A stretch of 64,000 bases of DNA from Myxococcales bacterium. GTDB lineage: Bacteria; Myxococcota_A; Polyangia; Polyangiales; Polyangiaceae. Location of the stretch: contig SECP01000025.1 in NCBI GenBank assembly GCA_004193285.1, positions 52,138-116,137 of the forward strand, in the 5' to 3' direction. The notes below the pieces were generated by a model. The model saw only the letters and a list, made by a program, of their open reading frames with translations. It made no database searches and was not told the origin of the DNA. The position numbers and the translations under genes were made by a program. Shown here one piece after another: positions 62,511 to 64,000 of the stretch (position 1 is the stretch's first letter; each line of letters begins with the position of its first letter).

Positions 62511-63649
62511 GCGGCGCTGATGACCGGAGCCGCGAGCGCGGCGTAGCTGGGGAAGGAGGCGTCCGCCGGGCGCGCGGCGGCTTCGCCCTTTTCCACGCGC
62601 AGGGTGACCAGGAGCGCGGAGAGCGCGACCTCGAGTTGCTGATCCTCGGGCTCGATGGTCGTGATCTTCTGCACCAAGAAGCCGGGCCACAGAAGCAGCG
62701 AGAGCGGCCCGGTGGAGCAGTACTTGGCCAGCACGCGCTGGAGCTCGAACGTGATGGCGGCGATGAGCGGCAGAAATGGCAGCTTCATCGCGAAGAAGAG
62801 CAGGTTGTCACCCAGCTTGCCGAGGCCGAGCTGCGGCAAGAAGGGCCCGAGGCAGCTGAAGATCACGATCGAAACCAGCGCCACCATGACGATGAACGTC
62901 GTCCCGCAGCGAGGGTGGAGCGTGGTGCGAGCGCGCGCGTTTTCTACCGTGAGCTCCGCGCCGGACTCGTAGGTGTAAATCGATTTGTGCTCGGCCCCAT
63001 GGTACTGAAACACTCGATAGATTTCGGGTAAGCGGCGGATGAGCAGCATGTACCCGACCAAGATGATGAGCTTGGCGGAGGACGTGAGCAGCTGAAACAG
63101 CGGCGACCGCACGTCCAAGTCCAGCTTGAACAGGCTGGAGGCACCCGCCGCGAACGCCTGGGGAAGAGCGACGAACATGCCGATCGCGAACACCACGCTG
63201 AGCACGCCCATCAAGCTCTTGCCCTTGCCCTCCGACTCGAGCTTCGACCCGCTCAAATCCGGCTCGGCGGTGAGCAGGTGCACGATCGGGAGCGAGAGGG
63301 CGGACAGCAACGTCGTCGTGCTCGCGGCCTTCGCCTTGGCGGCCTCGTGCTCCTTCTCCTCTTCTTCTAGATCACGCTCGTAGATCTCCGCCGAGAAGCG
63401 GAGCGCCTGGCTACCGAGCTTGAGCGCCTCCACCAGCGCGACCATGCCGCGCACGATCGGCAGCGAGCGCACCCCGGTGCGCAGATCCGCCATGGGCCGC
63501 TCCCGAACGACGAGCGAGCCGTCCCGCCTTCGGACGACGGCGGAGAAAGCATGCGGCGAACGCATCATCACGCCCTCGAGCAGCGCCTGCCCGCCGATAT
63601 ACGGCCTCGCGACTCCGTCCGGACCCACTACGGCAGGCTGATTCGACAT
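62507..63649 (-). CDS. DUF1385 family membrane protein
   Basis: 380 aa. N-terminal GGQALLEGVMMRSPHAFSAVVRR and the central YHGAEHKSIYTYE motif are DUF1385 hallmarks; about four or five membrane helices (KLIILVGYMLLI, FIVMVALVSIVIFSCL and others). Often next to prfA and rpmE, as here. Function unknown; the His/Glu motif hints at a metal site. ATG 63649 is preceded by AGGAGAG. Confidence 0.9.
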   Translation of the reverse strand: MSNQPAVVGPDGVARPYIGGQALLEGVMMRSPHAFSAVVRRRDGSLVVRERPMADLRTGVRSLPIVRGMVALVEALKLGSQALRFSAEIYERDLEEEEKEHEAAKAKAASTTTLLSALSLPIVHLLTAEPDLSGSKLESEGKGKSLMGVLSVVFAIGMFVALPQAFAAGASSLFKLDLDVRSPLFQLLTSSAKLIILVGYMLLIRRLPEIYRVFQYHGAEHKSIYTYESGAELTVENARARTTLHPRCGTTFIVMVALVSIVIFSCLGPFLPQLGLGKLGDNLLFFAMKLPFLPLIAAITFELQRVLAKYCSTGPLSLLLWPGFLVQKITTIEPEDQQLEVALSALLVTLRVEKGEAAARPADASFPSYAALAAPVISAA

Positions 63650-63735
63650 CTCTCCTACTATAGCTACGCCCCGCGTCCGTGTCCGCAGAGCAGACAGGAG
63701 GCGGGGCGCGAGGAGAGAAGTTGCGGTGGCGCTGC

Positions 63736-63948
63736 TTACTTCTTGGCGCCGGCCTGGCCGTACTTCTTGCGGAAGCGATCCACGCGGCCCTGCGTGTCCA
63801 TCAAGCGGTGCTTGCCGGTGTAGAACGGGTGGCAAGCGGCGCACACGTCTACGACCAGCTCGTTGCGGGTGGAGCGGGTCTCGAACTTGTTGCCACAGGC
63901 GCACTGAACGTTGACGCCTTGGTATGCGGGGTGGATGCCGTCTTTCAT
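63736..63948 (-). CDS. rpmE: 50S ribosomal protein L31 (zinc form)
   Basis: 70 aa. Zinc-binding C+ type with CxC and CxxC (VQCACG, CAACH). ATG 63948 starts at MKDGIHPAYQ. First gene of the rpmE-DUF1385-prfA cluster; about 90 bp separate it from the DUF1385 gene. The remaining bases to the right edge hold nothing recognised. Confidence 0.96.
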   Translation of the reverse strand: MKDGIHPAYQGVNVQCACGNKFETRSTRNELVVDVCAACHPFYTGKHRLMDTQGRVDRFRKKYGQAGAKK

Positions 63949-64000
63949 CTTCGCTGCTTCTCCTGACCTCATACGTAGGGGACGCTGGGGGGCCGGGGGT

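Overview
The window is G+C-rich, densely packed bacterial DNA. It most likely comes from a myxobacterium (Myxococcota, Polyangia / Sorangium-like). The support is a Hanks-type Ser/Thr kinase with a C-terminal membrane anchor, FHA-domain signalling proteins, an FHA-sigma-54 activator, many lipoproteins with Gly/Ser/Ala-rich linkers, a MYXO-CTERM-like protein tail together with a CPBP protease, and frequent GTG/TTG starts with 1-4 bp gene overlaps. I saw no rRNA, tRNA or CRISPR array.

Layout. 1-7220: the N-terminal end of an Lhr helicase (runs off the left edge), NAD(P)H-hydrate repair enzyme nnr, a DUF1415 protein, an ECF sigma factor ending in a clear intrinsic terminator, then a LamG lipoprotein / Ser-Thr kinase / PEGA-like membrane protein operon. 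7217-22365 (minus strand): an uninterrupted 19-gene tad (Flp pilus / Tad secretion) operon with two Flp pilins, prepilin peptidase, TadE/TadG pseudopilins, CpaB, secretin, two CpaF-type ATPases (one fused to an FHA domain), TadB, TadC, a second FHA protein, TPR proteins and four lipoproteins. No TadZ/CpaE was found. A strong hairpin sits just after one pilin gene, and two tandem palindromes lie in the divergent promoter region shared with an FHA-sigma-54 activator (22577-23884).

23885-33550: a diheme c-type lipoprotein, a protein with two PARP-type zinc fingers, a probable beta-barrel protein, an ECF sigma factor with a membrane partner, a Cys-rich lipoprotein, birA and nadC, two fasciclin-domain lipoproteins, and a non-coding stretch ending in four copies of a 46-bp tandem repeat. 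33551-44757: CPBP protease, HEAT-repeat protein, tatA, extensin-like peptidase, a divergent GST/LysR pair with a T-N11-A box between them, DedA, a DnaJ-type zinc-finger membrane protein and a large membrane Fe-S oxidoreductase. 44760-57047: HEAT-like protein, a DUF4175 / peptidase MA / phosphatidylserine decarboxylase / methyltransferase operon (the methyltransferase carries 15 perfect-length hexapeptide repeats), a Cys-rich lipoprotein, an alkyl-DHAP-synthase-like flavoprotein with an extra C-terminal domain, and a MYXO-CTERM-like protein.

57145-64000: an S4 RNA-binding protein and a membrane protein with overlapping divergent starts, an HNH nuclease gene followed by decayed partial duplications of itself, a degenerate IS481-type remnant and a LysM fragment, then the housekeeping cluster rpmE - DUF1385 - prfA - small conserved protein.

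The main system is the tad locus. Its phosphothreonine-reading FHA domains (activator, ATPase fusion, free-standing membrane protein) and the adjacent kinase suggest, as inference, that Ser/Thr phosphorylation controls both transcription and assembly of the machine.
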